DNA of 64,000 nucleotides from Candidatus Neomarinimicrobiota bacterium (lineage in GTDB: Bacteria; Fidelibacterota; Fidelibacteria; Fidelibacterales; Fidelibacteraceae). The stretch spans positions 1 through 64,000 of the forward strand of contig JAGGVO010000023.1 of assembly GCA_021157965.1 (NCBI GenBank). The letters run 5' to 3'. The stretch's first letter is position 1. Every line of letters begins with the position of its first letter. The position numbers and the translations under genes were made by a program. The notes beneath the pieces were generated by a model. The model searched no databases, had not been told where the DNA came from, and was given only the letters and a program-made list of their open reading frames with translations. Shown here piece by piece: positions 36,552 through 45,315 of the stretch.

Positions 36552-39500
36552 ATGAATACGTACTACAAACGACTATTATGGATTTCTCTGATCGGCCTGA
36601 TCTTCGCTGCTACAGCATTCGGAGCTAAGCCGATTGGGAAATATTATATGGGCACATTCTTCAAACAGTCTATTCTGGAATACAAACGGTTCGACGGTAA
36701 CCGTATCCGGACCTGGACGTACAATAACGGAGAATGGGTTAGTTCTGGTGTCACATCTGAATCGGGACTCGAATGGCCGAAAGGGTCCGGGAAATACGCC
36801 GTATTTCAATCGGGCATGTGGCTGGCCTCGGGGAAAGTGAAAGAACCCGGTTCAGCAACATTTAAAAATGAAATCCGGACAGCTGCCGCGGAATATACCG
36901 TTGAATTCCAGCCGGGTCAGATTCTCTATATGGACACCATTAACCAAGTTGAAGTCCCTATGAGCGAATACCCCAAAGCCAATTGTGCCTGGATCGCTCA
37001 AAACCCGGAAGATCCGAAATACTGGTATCTCAAGGTAAACAAGGATGATACCCTGGACCAGGATTATCTGAACTGGCCGGCGGATCAGGGTGCCCCTGTG
37101 GATGATAACGGAAAACCCCTCATTCTGGGCGATCAGATGATGTGGAGTGTGTATAATGACGCCAACCCCACTGCTCATTCACAACTCTTTGATTCCAAGC
37201 CTATGGGAGTTGAAATCCAGACAAGTATGTTTGGGTTTAACCGGAATGACCCCCTTGGGGATATCCTGTTTGTGAAAAATCTGGTCATTAATAAATCCGA
37301 TAATTACTATGCCGATATGTATGTTGCCATGTGGTCAGATCCGGATGTGGGTGATGCCAATGACGACTTGGTAGGTGTCGATACGAACCTGGTATTGGGC
37401 TACTGTTTTAACGGTGGAGTCAATGACCAGAATTACGGATTGACCCCTCCGGCTGTTGGGTATGATTTCTTTCAGGGACCTCATGTTAAAAGTCCCGGTG
37501 ATACAGCCTACTGGTCCGGCGTTCCAAGACCCGGCTGGAAAGAACTGGGTGTTTCATCCTTCATCAAATACATCAACGGGGACGCGATTCTCTTTGATCC
37601 TGAAACAAAGGAAGAGTGTTGGAATGTGATGACGGGACTCACCCCGGCCGGTAAGGATTTTGAAAATTCTGTTACCGGTGAAAAATCCAAGTTTATCGCC
37701 AGTGGTGATCCTGTAACAGGAGAAGGCTGGCTGGATATACAAGATGACCCGCCGGGTGATCGCCGGTTTCTCATGAGTTCAGGCCCCTTTGAAATGGCTC
37801 CGGGCGATACACAGGAAATCGTCGGTTCCATTATTATTGCTTCCGGCAGCGATAATTTGAGTGCTGTCACGGCGTTGAAATACTACGATCGCTTTGCACA
37901 AAATGCATTTAACTCAAACTTTGAACTGGCAACACCACCGCAACCGGAAGTGGAAGTGACAGAACTGGATAAGGGTGTTGTGCTCACATGGGATAACAAT
38001 GCAGATCAAGTGCAAACATATCGCTATCAGACTGCGTCTGCTGATTATCACTTTGAAGGATATAATGTCTATCAGGGTGAATCTATAACCGGTCCCTGGA
38101 AACGCATTGCTACTTATGATGTGAAAAACGGTGTTACCATGATTGTGGATGATAAATTCGACCAGAATTATGGAATGGTCCTTCAGCAACCGGTTCAATT
38201 TGGAACTGATGCCGGAATTCAGAACCATATTTACATTTCCAAAGACGCACTTCGGGGAAATGTGGACCTGGTTAACAACCGGAAATACTATTTCGCCGTA
38301 TCCTGTTATATATATGATAGCAATGCATTGCCGAAAGTTGTCGAGTCGGCCCTGGAAGGCTATCTTGCCATTCCACGTCCCTACCCGGCACTGAATCTGG
38401 ATTATCATGCAGCCTACGGAGATACAATTTCAGTGGAAAATCTGGGTGGACAGGCAAATGCCCTGATTGTTCCCAAAGTTGTAGATCCTTCTTCTTTAAC
38501 AGGTGAGACTTATGAGATTCGTTTTGATTCTCTGGAGACGACGGAAGATGTTTATTTCATCAACAAGGATGGTAAGCAGGATACAACCACTACAGATCTC
38601 TATTGGTCTTTGAATGTGATTGATCCCACCAAATCCTATGGACAGGATGGATACGTAGTTCGTTCAATCATACCGAAAGAGACCGATTTCTTCTCTTATT
38701 CTACAAATCAGTTCTATGATGGTTTTTCACTTATCGTTCGGGATATTTCGACCGAATTGGTTCCGAAGATCACGAATCCGTTCAGGGAATTGACGCAATC
38801 AATTCCTGCCGGACTCGATTCAATGCAGCAAACTAAAGTGGATGCCCGACTGGCAGGCGATGCGTCTGCTGAACTGACAGGCGGGAAATCCGCTATGTTC
38901 AATGCCTGGGCTGCTGTGGGCTTGATGCCGGATCCTCCGTTACCATCGGATGAACAGATGATGAGCAACCTGGAGATTCGCTTTAAAGGTCCAGGCGAAG
39001 GTCAGAAGATCACGATTTGGCCGGTTCAGGCCGTAACATCCGGACAGTGGGCTGATTCTATTATGATAAAAACGGCTCCCTTTGAAGTGTGGGATGTGGA
39101 GAATAATATGCAGTTAAATGCATTGATGGTGACATTTCCCAAACCATCTTCCACATCACCTACAGGAGCTATGATGCCCAAATCCTTCTTCGACGACACA
39201 CTGACAACCATACCGGATAGTCTTGGACGACCCTTGATCGATGTGTATAAATACTCTCCCGGATCTCTGCGCTTCCTCGTAATTGCTTACGATGAATATG
39301 ATGCCGGTAGAATGTATCAACCGTATAAGGTCACCGGCGATACTACGGATCATGCAAGTCTGGGATGGTCCTTTAAATGGAGTGATACACGGAACTATAT
39401 TCCCGGTTCTGTTGCCAAAGTGGAAATTATGAATCCGCTTATACCGGACATCGATTACTGGCAATTTACCACTCCGGTCCTGGAAGATAATGACGAGCTG

Positions 39501-39830
39501 ATCGCTGATCGCCTGGAAATGATCAATGTCTTCCCCAATCCCTATTTTGGGCAGCAGGTGGAAGAGTTGAATGCACAAAACCGTTTTGTGACCTTTACTC
39601 ACTTGCCGGAAAAGGCTACGGTGTATATCTTTACGATTTCCGGAGATCTTGTCCGGAAACTTGAACACAATACACCCGGATCATCCATCCTGCGATGGAA
39701 TCTGCTGAACCATGCGGAAATTCCCGTGGCCAGCGGTATGTATATCGCATACGTGGAACTTCCGGACGGGAGTAGCAAAACACTAAAACTGGCAGTGTTC
39801 CAGCCTGAAGAGCGATTGGACCTCTTTTAG
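36552..39830 (+). CDS. Large exported protein with central FnIII-like domain and C-terminal sorting domain
   Basis: 1092 residues. The signal peptide is LLWISLIGLIFAATAFG. The N-terminal ~450 residues are unassigned and beta-rich (YMGTFFKQSILEYKRFDGNRI...). Around 461-600 there is a fibronectin III-like region (EVTELDKGVVLTWDNNAD, FEGYNVYQGESITGPWKRIATY). The last ~100 residues (from MINVFPNPYFGQQ) form a type A-like sorting domain with TVYIFTISGDLVRKL and ASGMYIAYVEL. Unusually it continues past the usual end (KLAVFQPEERLDLF). Same operon as the TonB receptor and PorV-like gene; it may be surface-displayed and act with the receptor. Confidence 0.85.
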   Translation: MNTYYKRLLWISLIGLIFAATAFGAKPIGKYYMGTFFKQSILEYKRFDGNRIRTWTYNNGEWVSSGVTSESGLEWPKGSGKYAVFQSGMWLASGKVKEPGSATFKNEIRTAAAEYTVEFQPGQILYMDTINQVEVPMSEYPKANCAWIAQNPEDPKYWYLKVNKDDTLDQDYLNWPADQGAPVDDNGKPLILGDQMMWSVYNDANPTAHSQLFDSKPMGVEIQTSMFGFNRNDPLGDILFVKNLVINKSDNYYADMYVAMWSDPDVGDANDDLVGVDTNLVLGYCFNGGVNDQNYGLTPPAVGYDFFQGPHVKSPGDTAYWSGVPRPGWKELGVSSFIKYINGDAILFDPETKEECWNVMTGLTPAGKDFENSVTGEKSKFIASGDPVTGEGWLDIQDDPPGDRRFLMSSGPFEMAPGDTQEIVGSIIIASGSDNLSAVTALKYYDRFAQNAFNSNFELATPPQPEVEVTELDKGVVLTWDNNADQVQTYRYQTASADYHFEGYNVYQGESITGPWKRIATYDVKNGVTMIVDDKFDQNYGMVLQQPVQFGTDAGIQNHIYISKDALRGNVDLVNNRKYYFAVSCYIYDSNALPKVVESALEGYLAIPRPYPALNLDYHAAYGDTISVENLGGQANALIVPKVVDPSSLTGETYEIRFDSLETTEDVYFINKDGKQDTTTTDLYWSLNVIDPTKSYGQDGYVVRSIIPKETDFFSYSTNQFYDGFSLIVRDISTELVPKITNPFRELTQSIPAGLDSMQQTKVDARLAGDASAELTGGKSAMFNAWAAVGLMPDPPLPSDEQMMSNLEIRFKGPGEGQKITIWPVQAVTSGQWADSIMIKTAPFEVWDVENNMQLNALMVTFPKPSSTSPTGAMMPKSFFDDTLTTIPDSLGRPLIDVYKYSPGSLRFLVIAYDEYDAGRMYQPYKVTGDTTDHASLGWSFKWSDTRNYIPGSVAKVEIMNPLIPDIDYWQFTTPVLEDNDELIADRLEMINVFPNPYFGQQVEELNAQNRFVTFTHLPEKATVYIFTISGDLVRKLEHNTPGSSILRWNLLNHAEIPVASGMYIAYVELPDGSSKTLKLAVFQPEERLDLF

Positions 39831-39847
39831 GAAAGAAGGAGATAAAA

Positions 39848-40909
39848 ATGAATAAAAATAAAGCCTTATTCACTCTCACGCTGGTCTTTGCACTTCTGTT
39901 TGTGTGGACAGTTGCTGAGGCTGGAAGTTCTAAACGCCGGGGAACTGCCGGCGCTATGGAACTCTTGATTCCCATGGGTTCCAGAAATCTGGCCATGGGT
40001 GGATCAGATATTGCCGGTGTGAGTGGTGTAGAAGCCGGATATTGGAATCCGGCAGGACTCTCGCAAATCAATAACCGGGTTGAAGCCCTTTTCTCCTACC
40101 AACGATGGATAGGAGATATCAATACCGTTTATATCGGTGTTGTGGCTCAGCTTGGACAAATCGGAGCTCTCGGATTCAACCTGAGCAGTCTGGATTTTGG
40201 TGAAATCAATGTCACCACAACCGATGCTCCCGATGGAGCAGGAGAAACCTATACACCCCAGTTTTTAACTCTGGGGGTTACTTATTCCAAGGAAATGACA
40301 GACCGTATCAATTTTGGTGCATCAATTAAACTCATTTCTGAAAATATTATGCGCCAGAGCGCATCCGGTCTTGCCTTTGATGCCGGAGTGCAATACTCCA
40401 TGATGGATGAAAAACTGAGACTGGGTATTGCTGTCCGTAATGTCGGGACCAACATGCGCTTTGATGGTCCGGATTTGGAAATTAAGGTCCAGCCACCGGG
40501 AACGGAACCGGGGGCTGCGTTAAGACCATTCCGGGTACCTCTGCAGGAATTTGAAATGCCTGCCCAGGTTGAACTGGGGCTGGCCCATGATGTTGTGGCC
40601 AATGAATCCATCGTCTGGACGGTTTCAGGTTCTTTCCTCCACAACAATTTCTCGTTTGACGAATATAAACTGGGAACAGAGTTCGTTCTGAATGAGATGT
40701 TTGCTGTGAGAGGTGGATACGTTATGGCACAGGATCCGGATGAAGATACATTCTATAACCTGTCTGAAGATTTTATCTTCGGACCCAGTTTTGGATTCGG
40801 GTTGAGTTACCCCTTGAATGCAACCACATATCTGAAACTGGACTATGCCTACAGGATGACAAAGTTCTTTGATTCCCATCAGCTCTTTACCCTGAGCCTG
40901 GGATTCTAA
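39848..40909 (+). CDS. PorV/PorQ-like outer-membrane barrel
   Basis: 353 residues, signal peptide LTLVFALLFVWTVAEA. Family hallmarks are the start of the mature region MELLIPMGSRNLAMGGSDIA and EAGYWNPAGLS near residue 60, followed by alternating strands ending in the barrel-type LFTLSLGF. PorV is the T9SS outer-membrane shuttle that carries tagged cargo to the attachment complex; PorQ is a related family. Its place directly after a gene for a sorting-domain protein fits a role in exporting that protein. The T9SS core genes (porK-N, sov, porU) are not in the window. Confidence 0.87.
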   Translation: MNKNKALFTLTLVFALLFVWTVAEAGSSKRRGTAGAMELLIPMGSRNLAMGGSDIAGVSGVEAGYWNPAGLSQINNRVEALFSYQRWIGDINTVYIGVVAQLGQIGALGFNLSSLDFGEINVTTTDAPDGAGETYTPQFLTLGVTYSKEMTDRINFGASIKLISENIMRQSASGLAFDAGVQYSMMDEKLRLGIAVRNVGTNMRFDGPDLEIKVQPPGTEPGAALRPFRVPLQEFEMPAQVELGLAHDVVANESIVWTVSGSFLHNNFSFDEYKLGTEFVLNEMFAVRGGYVMAQDPDEDTFYNLSEDFIFGPSFGFGLSYPLNATTYLKLDYAYRMTKFFDSHQLFTLSLGF

Positions 40910-40924
40910 AGTAAATAAGAGATT

Positions 40925-40956
40925 CACAGTCCGCGGAAAGATATCCGCGGGCTGTG
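40925..40956 (+). other. Long GC-rich stem-loop between porV-like gene and exoprotein gene
   Basis: CACAGTCCGCGG (40925-40936), 8-nt loop, CCGCGGGCTGTG (40945-40956): a 12-bp stem with one T/G wobble. No T-run follows on either strand, so it may be a transcript-end stabiliser or a weak terminator, not a standard rho-independent terminator. Confidence 0.5.
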
Positions 40957-41005
40957 ATCAAAAACACGTAAAGGTGCATAAATTAAAAGTTTTTTGAATA
41001 AAAAC

Positions 41006-41034
41006 TTGCAATATTCAGAAAAGCGTCGTTACAT
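41006..41034 (+). promoter_or_regulatory. Promoter of the 990-residue exoprotein gene
   Basis: TTGCAA (41006-41011), 17-bp spacer, TTACAT (41029-41034), about 60 bases before the ATG. The box TACATTTTG is one base longer than the Bacteroidetes -7 element TAnnTTTG. A strong GAGGAGG ribosome site precedes the start. Confidence 0.5.
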
Positions 41035-41093
41035 TTTGAGTGGATAATGATTAACAATACAACAAAAACAATGTTAACTGAGGAGGTTCAAAC

Positions 41094-44066
41094 ATGAATC
41101 GTTTGGTACGAGGTTTGGTCGTTACCTTCCTTTTGGTTGCATTTGTTGGTTCTGCTTTCGCTGCTTTGGAAAGCGAAAAATGGAACCGGGAAATACAGCC
41201 GGCAAAGGCACAGGTGACAGAAGGTACCCCTTTGGTTGCGAAAGGCACCATTGATTATATGCGGTACCCCATTCCCGCCACCGGACTCGTCAACTTTGGT
41301 GGTTGGCCGGAAGATACTTTCTATGAGTATTTTGTTCCGGCAGCTGACGGAGAAATGCAGGAAATTTTCTTCCGTCTTTCCGATGTGACGGGTGTGGCAA
41401 ACGGGAATGAATCCTTTAATGTTTCCATCTGGGGAACATCCTATCTCACATGGGATATGGGTGACTATGCCCAGAGGGACAATGTTGCAGTTGGTTACTA
41501 TGAAGATACGGAAGGTGATTATGAATGGCAGGGAACCAATTGGGTGGATCTGCTTCCGGATTTTACCCCCGGTGATCCCCTGACAGAGAAAATCTGGCCT
41601 TCTTATGTATCTGCCATGTCAGTGCCGATTGGATCCGAACTGGAATCCGATGATACGGTAAGTCTGGCTCTGAGTGGTGAAGGTCTCTATCCTACAATGG
41701 AGGCCGGTGTGCCTTTTGCTGTGATTGCAGAATTTGTCGGTACGGATGCCCGTGACCCTGAAGGTCGTCTGGGTTTTATGTCCGGCGATATTCAACCCTA
41801 TGAATATTATCCGGCCATGAAATTCTATGATGAATTTTCCAACTCAGCGATCAGCAAGTTCGGTTGGTATGTTCGTAAGTATATCTGGGACTGGGTTGTA
41901 AAAGTTAACCTGACAGGTGACCGTCCGCCGATTATTGAGCATACGCCCCTGATCACGACAGTCAGTACTGAAGGACGTGAAGTGGTGGCAACCATTACGG
42001 ACGATAACCCCTCCGGTGGAAATGCCGGTGTACAAACTGCTGAAGTTGTCTATACTATAGATGGTGGCGCTGAACAGAGTGTTACCATGACAAAGGGAAC
42101 AGGCGACGAATATGCTGCGACGATTCCTGGACAATCTCCGGGATCAACCATTGCTTACAAAGTAGTAGCTACAGACGTGGAAGGTAATGTGGGCGAAACA
42201 CCTGTCTACGAATATATGATCTTCCTTCCCGTAAACTCTGTGCTTATTCTGAACAATTCCGGTTATAGTATGGGATGGTTTGGTGCCTATGTATGGCCGG
42301 GTGTTGGGCTGCCTTATGATGTATGGTCTTATGGTGAAGCTGAAATTGATCTGCTGAACAGCTATGACTATATTGTTGACCTGGGTGGTCATGGCACTAC
42401 AACCTATGATGCCCTGAAAACATGGGCCGATGCCGGAAATAAGAACTATCTTGGTTTCGGTGATGAGCTGCTTGGCTATCCCTATGGTTGGCCTTCAACT
42501 CCCATGACCCTTGAAGATGGTACGTTCTTTAAGGATATTGTGGGTATTGCCACCTATATTGCTGACATCAATGCCACGGATCAAGCTGCTCCTTCTATCC
42601 TTGAACCCATTCAGGGGGATGTGGTTACAGGTCCTCTCTATGACGAACTGAATGCTGAAACTCCTGTACCGGTACTCTACTACTGGCCGGATTATATTAC
42701 CGGTGGTACGAACTGGTTTGACGGTTTCGAAGAAGCTTCCGGTGCGACTGTCAGTATGATAGGATATGCTGAAGATAATGAAACAGCTTACACCGTAGGT
42801 GTGCTGAATGAAACGACTGCCGGAACCAGATCCGCATTCTATGGTGTGGATCCCATTGCTTTGGATGCTATCTCAGACTCTGTTGACTGGTGGTATCCGG
42901 ATTATCTGGCAGGGGCTGTCTTCAGCAATTATTTTGTTCAGGATGTCACTGTCCGCTTCCAGGTGGATATGGGCATCGAAATCGTAAAAGAATCCTTTGA
43001 TCCAGCTTCGGATGTTGTTGATGTCCGCGGATCCTTCAACGGATGGGCTCACACGGAAGATGATGTTCTGGCAAAGGATCCTTCCGATGATGATCTTTAT
43101 CTTCTGGACAAAACCTTTACCGGTGTTGGTATGGGACAAACAGAAGAGTACAAATTCGTTCATAACGGCGGTGGAACCGACAACTGGGAATCTTCTCCCA
43201 ATCGTGTTCTGACTTTTGATGGTTCTACATCCATTGAACTGCCACGCGTATTCTTCAGCGATGTCAGCTGGGATGATATTACCAGCCAGGATGTAACCCT
43301 GATTTTCAAGGTTGATGCTTATCCTCTGAAAGCTGCCTTGAATGACGGCCATCCTGTCGTGGATGTTCAAAGTGATGCCGATACAATTTACTCCTATGAC
43401 GAAGTGACTTTCATCGGTGTAAACGGTTTCTTCAACGGGTGGCCCTGGGCTAATATTCCCGATGAAAATAAACTGTACGATGATGGCCAGGGCGAAGATG
43501 CAACAGCCGGTGATGATATCTTCAGCGGTTCCGTTGTGTATCCTGCCTACAGCGCGAAGAACTTCATCTATAAGTACGGTGCTAACGGCTTCGATAATGA
43601 AGCTGGATTTGACCAAAATCATAGTGCTGTTGTAGATGATGCCAATGCTACCTTCGAGCTGGAAATGGATTGTTACGGTATGCAGAATGCTGATGCCCGT
43701 CTGCCATGGGGTCAGGGAGTAGACTCCCTTGATACCTATGATTGTTCCTGGTGGGTCAAAGTTGATGAAGATGTGGCCGGTGTTCCCGAAGTGTTTGAAC
43801 TTCGCCAGAACTACCCGAACCCCTTCAACCCGTCAACAACCATTGAGTTCAGTATTCCTGAACGTGCCGATGTCACAATGACCATCTATAACGTGCTTGG
43901 ACAGGCTGTCCGTACTTTCAATGCAGGTACGCAGAATGTCGGTACATATCGTATCGTTTGGGATGGTACCAATGACTTTGGTATGACGGTCTCTACCGGT
44001 GTTTATTTCTACACCGTCAGAGCCGGTGAACATGCTGCAACGAAAAAGATGGTTTACATGAAATAA
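41094..44066 (+). CDS. T9SS-tagged exoprotein with GATase-like region and two CBM48/AMPK-like modules
   Basis: 990 residues. Signal peptide VVTFLLVAFVGSAFA. About 277-375: an FnIII/Ig-like domain (VSTEGREVVATITDDNPSGG). About 379-610: a region resembling GATase/ThuA-like folds (SVLILNNSGYSMGWFGAYVW, DYIVDLGGHG). About 618-735 and 732-870: two modules like CBM48/AMPK glycogen-binding domains (VDVRGSFNGWAH, then VNGFFNGWPWANI). From about 902: a textbook type A sorting domain (NYPNPFNPSTTIEFSIPE, ending KMVYMK). Very acidic, aromatic-rich, only two Cys. Own promoter, strong ribosome site, own terminator and even codon use suggest high expression. Glycan binding is an inference. Confidence 0.88.
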   Translation: MNRLVRGLVVTFLLVAFVGSAFAALESEKWNREIQPAKAQVTEGTPLVAKGTIDYMRYPIPATGLVNFGGWPEDTFYEYFVPAADGEMQEIFFRLSDVTGVANGNESFNVSIWGTSYLTWDMGDYAQRDNVAVGYYEDTEGDYEWQGTNWVDLLPDFTPGDPLTEKIWPSYVSAMSVPIGSELESDDTVSLALSGEGLYPTMEAGVPFAVIAEFVGTDARDPEGRLGFMSGDIQPYEYYPAMKFYDEFSNSAISKFGWYVRKYIWDWVVKVNLTGDRPPIIEHTPLITTVSTEGREVVATITDDNPSGGNAGVQTAEVVYTIDGGAEQSVTMTKGTGDEYAATIPGQSPGSTIAYKVVATDVEGNVGETPVYEYMIFLPVNSVLILNNSGYSMGWFGAYVWPGVGLPYDVWSYGEAEIDLLNSYDYIVDLGGHGTTTYDALKTWADAGNKNYLGFGDELLGYPYGWPSTPMTLEDGTFFKDIVGIATYIADINATDQAAPSILEPIQGDVVTGPLYDELNAETPVPVLYYWPDYITGGTNWFDGFEEASGATVSMIGYAEDNETAYTVGVLNETTAGTRSAFYGVDPIALDAISDSVDWWYPDYLAGAVFSNYFVQDVTVRFQVDMGIEIVKESFDPASDVVDVRGSFNGWAHTEDDVLAKDPSDDDLYLLDKTFTGVGMGQTEEYKFVHNGGGTDNWESSPNRVLTFDGSTSIELPRVFFSDVSWDDITSQDVTLIFKVDAYPLKAALNDGHPVVDVQSDADTIYSYDEVTFIGVNGFFNGWPWANIPDENKLYDDGQGEDATAGDDIFSGSVVYPAYSAKNFIYKYGANGFDNEAGFDQNHSAVVDDANATFELEMDCYGMQNADARLPWGQGVDSLDTYDCSWWVKVDEDVAGVPEVFELRQNYPNPFNPSTTIEFSIPERADVTMTIYNVLGQAVRTFNAGTQNVGTYRIVWDGTNDFGMTVSTGVYFYTVRAGEHAATKKMVYMK

Positions 44067-44085
44067 GGTAAACGATCCTGACTAT

Positions 44086-44116
44086 AAAAAACCCCGGATT
44101 TCCGGGGTTTTTTTTT
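44086..44116 (+). terminator. Rho-independent terminator after the exoprotein gene
   Basis: Stem ACCCCGGA/TCCGGGGT (44091-44098 and 44101-44108, 2-nt loop), extended by A/T pairs to 13 bp, followed by a run of nine T. Confidence 0.93.
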
Positions 44117-44202
44117 GCCGTAAAAAGGGGTATACTAATACTTATACTGACAACATTTCTTAAACTTGTAACATCAGATCATCACAATTAAGAGGTGATA
44201 CA

Positions 44203-45315
44203 ATGAAAAAAATGATGAAATGGTTGATTCTTATTTGTGTTTTCCTTGGCTCAACATCCCTGTTTGCCCTGGAAATACGTACCGGATCGAAAATCATACA
44301 TACCTATGATGTGGATGGCGATTATGCCATTTTCGCCGGAGATGTGGAAATCAACAGCGATATTGACGGAAATCTTTATCTCCTTGGGGGAAATGTCCGC
44401 TTTAACGGGAGTACGGATAATGACCTTTACATTGCCGGTGGTGAGTGTATGGTGAATGGTATCGTTGAAGATAATGTTTATATTGCCGGTGGAAATATCC
44501 GTTTGACGGGCCGTTATTTTAATGATGTGAATATTGCAGGTGGTAAAATCGTCCTCGATTCTACATCTTATATCCGGGGTGATGTGGCTATTGCAGGTGA
44601 TGATATCACACTTCAAGGACATATACAGGGAGATGTGGAAATACATGGCAATACACTCTACCTGAATGGGAATGTGGACGGCAACCTGGAGACCTATGTA
44701 GAAGATTACCAGGCGTCTGAAATGGCCCTGGTGACAGGTGTTGTCAGCCATCAGGAACCCAGGGAAAAATGTTATTACTGGAAACCCTGGGGGCCATGCG
44801 ACATTCATGTGCCCCATATCCGGATACATCCCCTCTTTGTAGGCTTGAATTTTTTCCTGTTCAGCCTGATTTGTGCCGCGCTTTGGTATTATCTGTTCCC
44901 GGCATCTTTTAAAGGAAGCGGTTTTCTGATTAAGCATGAACCGGTGAAAATGGGTCTGTGGGGACTCCTGTGCCTGGTTCTCATTCCGCTATTGGGCATT
45001 TTATCCATGATTTTTATTGTTTCAATTCCTTTCTCCATTTTGTTTCTGCTCTTTTTCGGTGTTACGGTTTTCTTGGGACAGTTTCCGCTGGCTGTGTGGC
45101 TTGGGGAACTTATTACTAAAAATATTCCCGGCTTTCAAAAGGGTATGCTCCCGGCAGCAACCGGCCTTCTGGTGCTCCACCTGCTTATAAAAATACCACT
45201 GCTTTCGTTTCTCTTTTTTGTAATCTGGGTTTTTGTGGGCTTCGGCAGTATCTGGTACTGGATTCTTAAAAGGCAAAAAGCACTTAAGATCATTGCATCC
45301 GAAACATCTACTTGA
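44203..45315 (+). CDS. Bactofilin-like exported/membrane protein
   Basis: 370 residues. Signal peptide LILICVFLGSTSLFA, then about 150 residues of short beta repeats of the bactofilin/polymer-forming type (DGNLYLLGGNVRFNGSTDND, ...DNVYIAGGNIRLTG, GDVAIAGDDITLQG). Then a linker with an aromatic/Cys patch (KCYYWKPWGPCDIHVPH) and a C-terminal half of about five hydrophobic helices (FFLFSLICAALWYYLF, LLCLVLIPLLGILSMIFIVS, FLFFVIWVFVGFGSIWYW). True bactofilins are cytoplasmic and lack a signal; this one appears to place the repeat outside. Ribosome site AAGAGGTG. Its stop overlaps the convergent neighbour by 8 bases. Confidence 0.8.
   Translation: MKKMMKWLILICVFLGSTSLFALEIRTGSKIIHTYDVDGDYAIFAGDVEINSDIDGNLYLLGGNVRFNGSTDNDLYIAGGECMVNGIVEDNVYIAGGNIRLTGRYFNDVNIAGGKIVLDSTSYIRGDVAIAGDDITLQGHIQGDVEIHGNTLYLNGNVDGNLETYVEDYQASEMALVTGVVSHQEPREKCYYWKPWGPCDIHVPHIRIHPLFVGLNFFLFSLICAALWYYLFPASFKGSGFLIKHEPVKMGLWGLLCLVLIPLLGILSMIFIVSIPFSILFLLFFGVTVFLGQFPLAVWLGELITKNIPGFQKGMLPAATGLLVLHLLIKIPLLSFLFFVIWVFVGFGSIWYWILKRQKALKIIASETST

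Noticed and set aside
44115-44150. TTGCCG-type promoter for the bactofilin-like gene
   Set aside because: It overlaps the terminator T-run, and the -10 candidates (TAATAC or ATACTT) are ambiguous, so no call was made.
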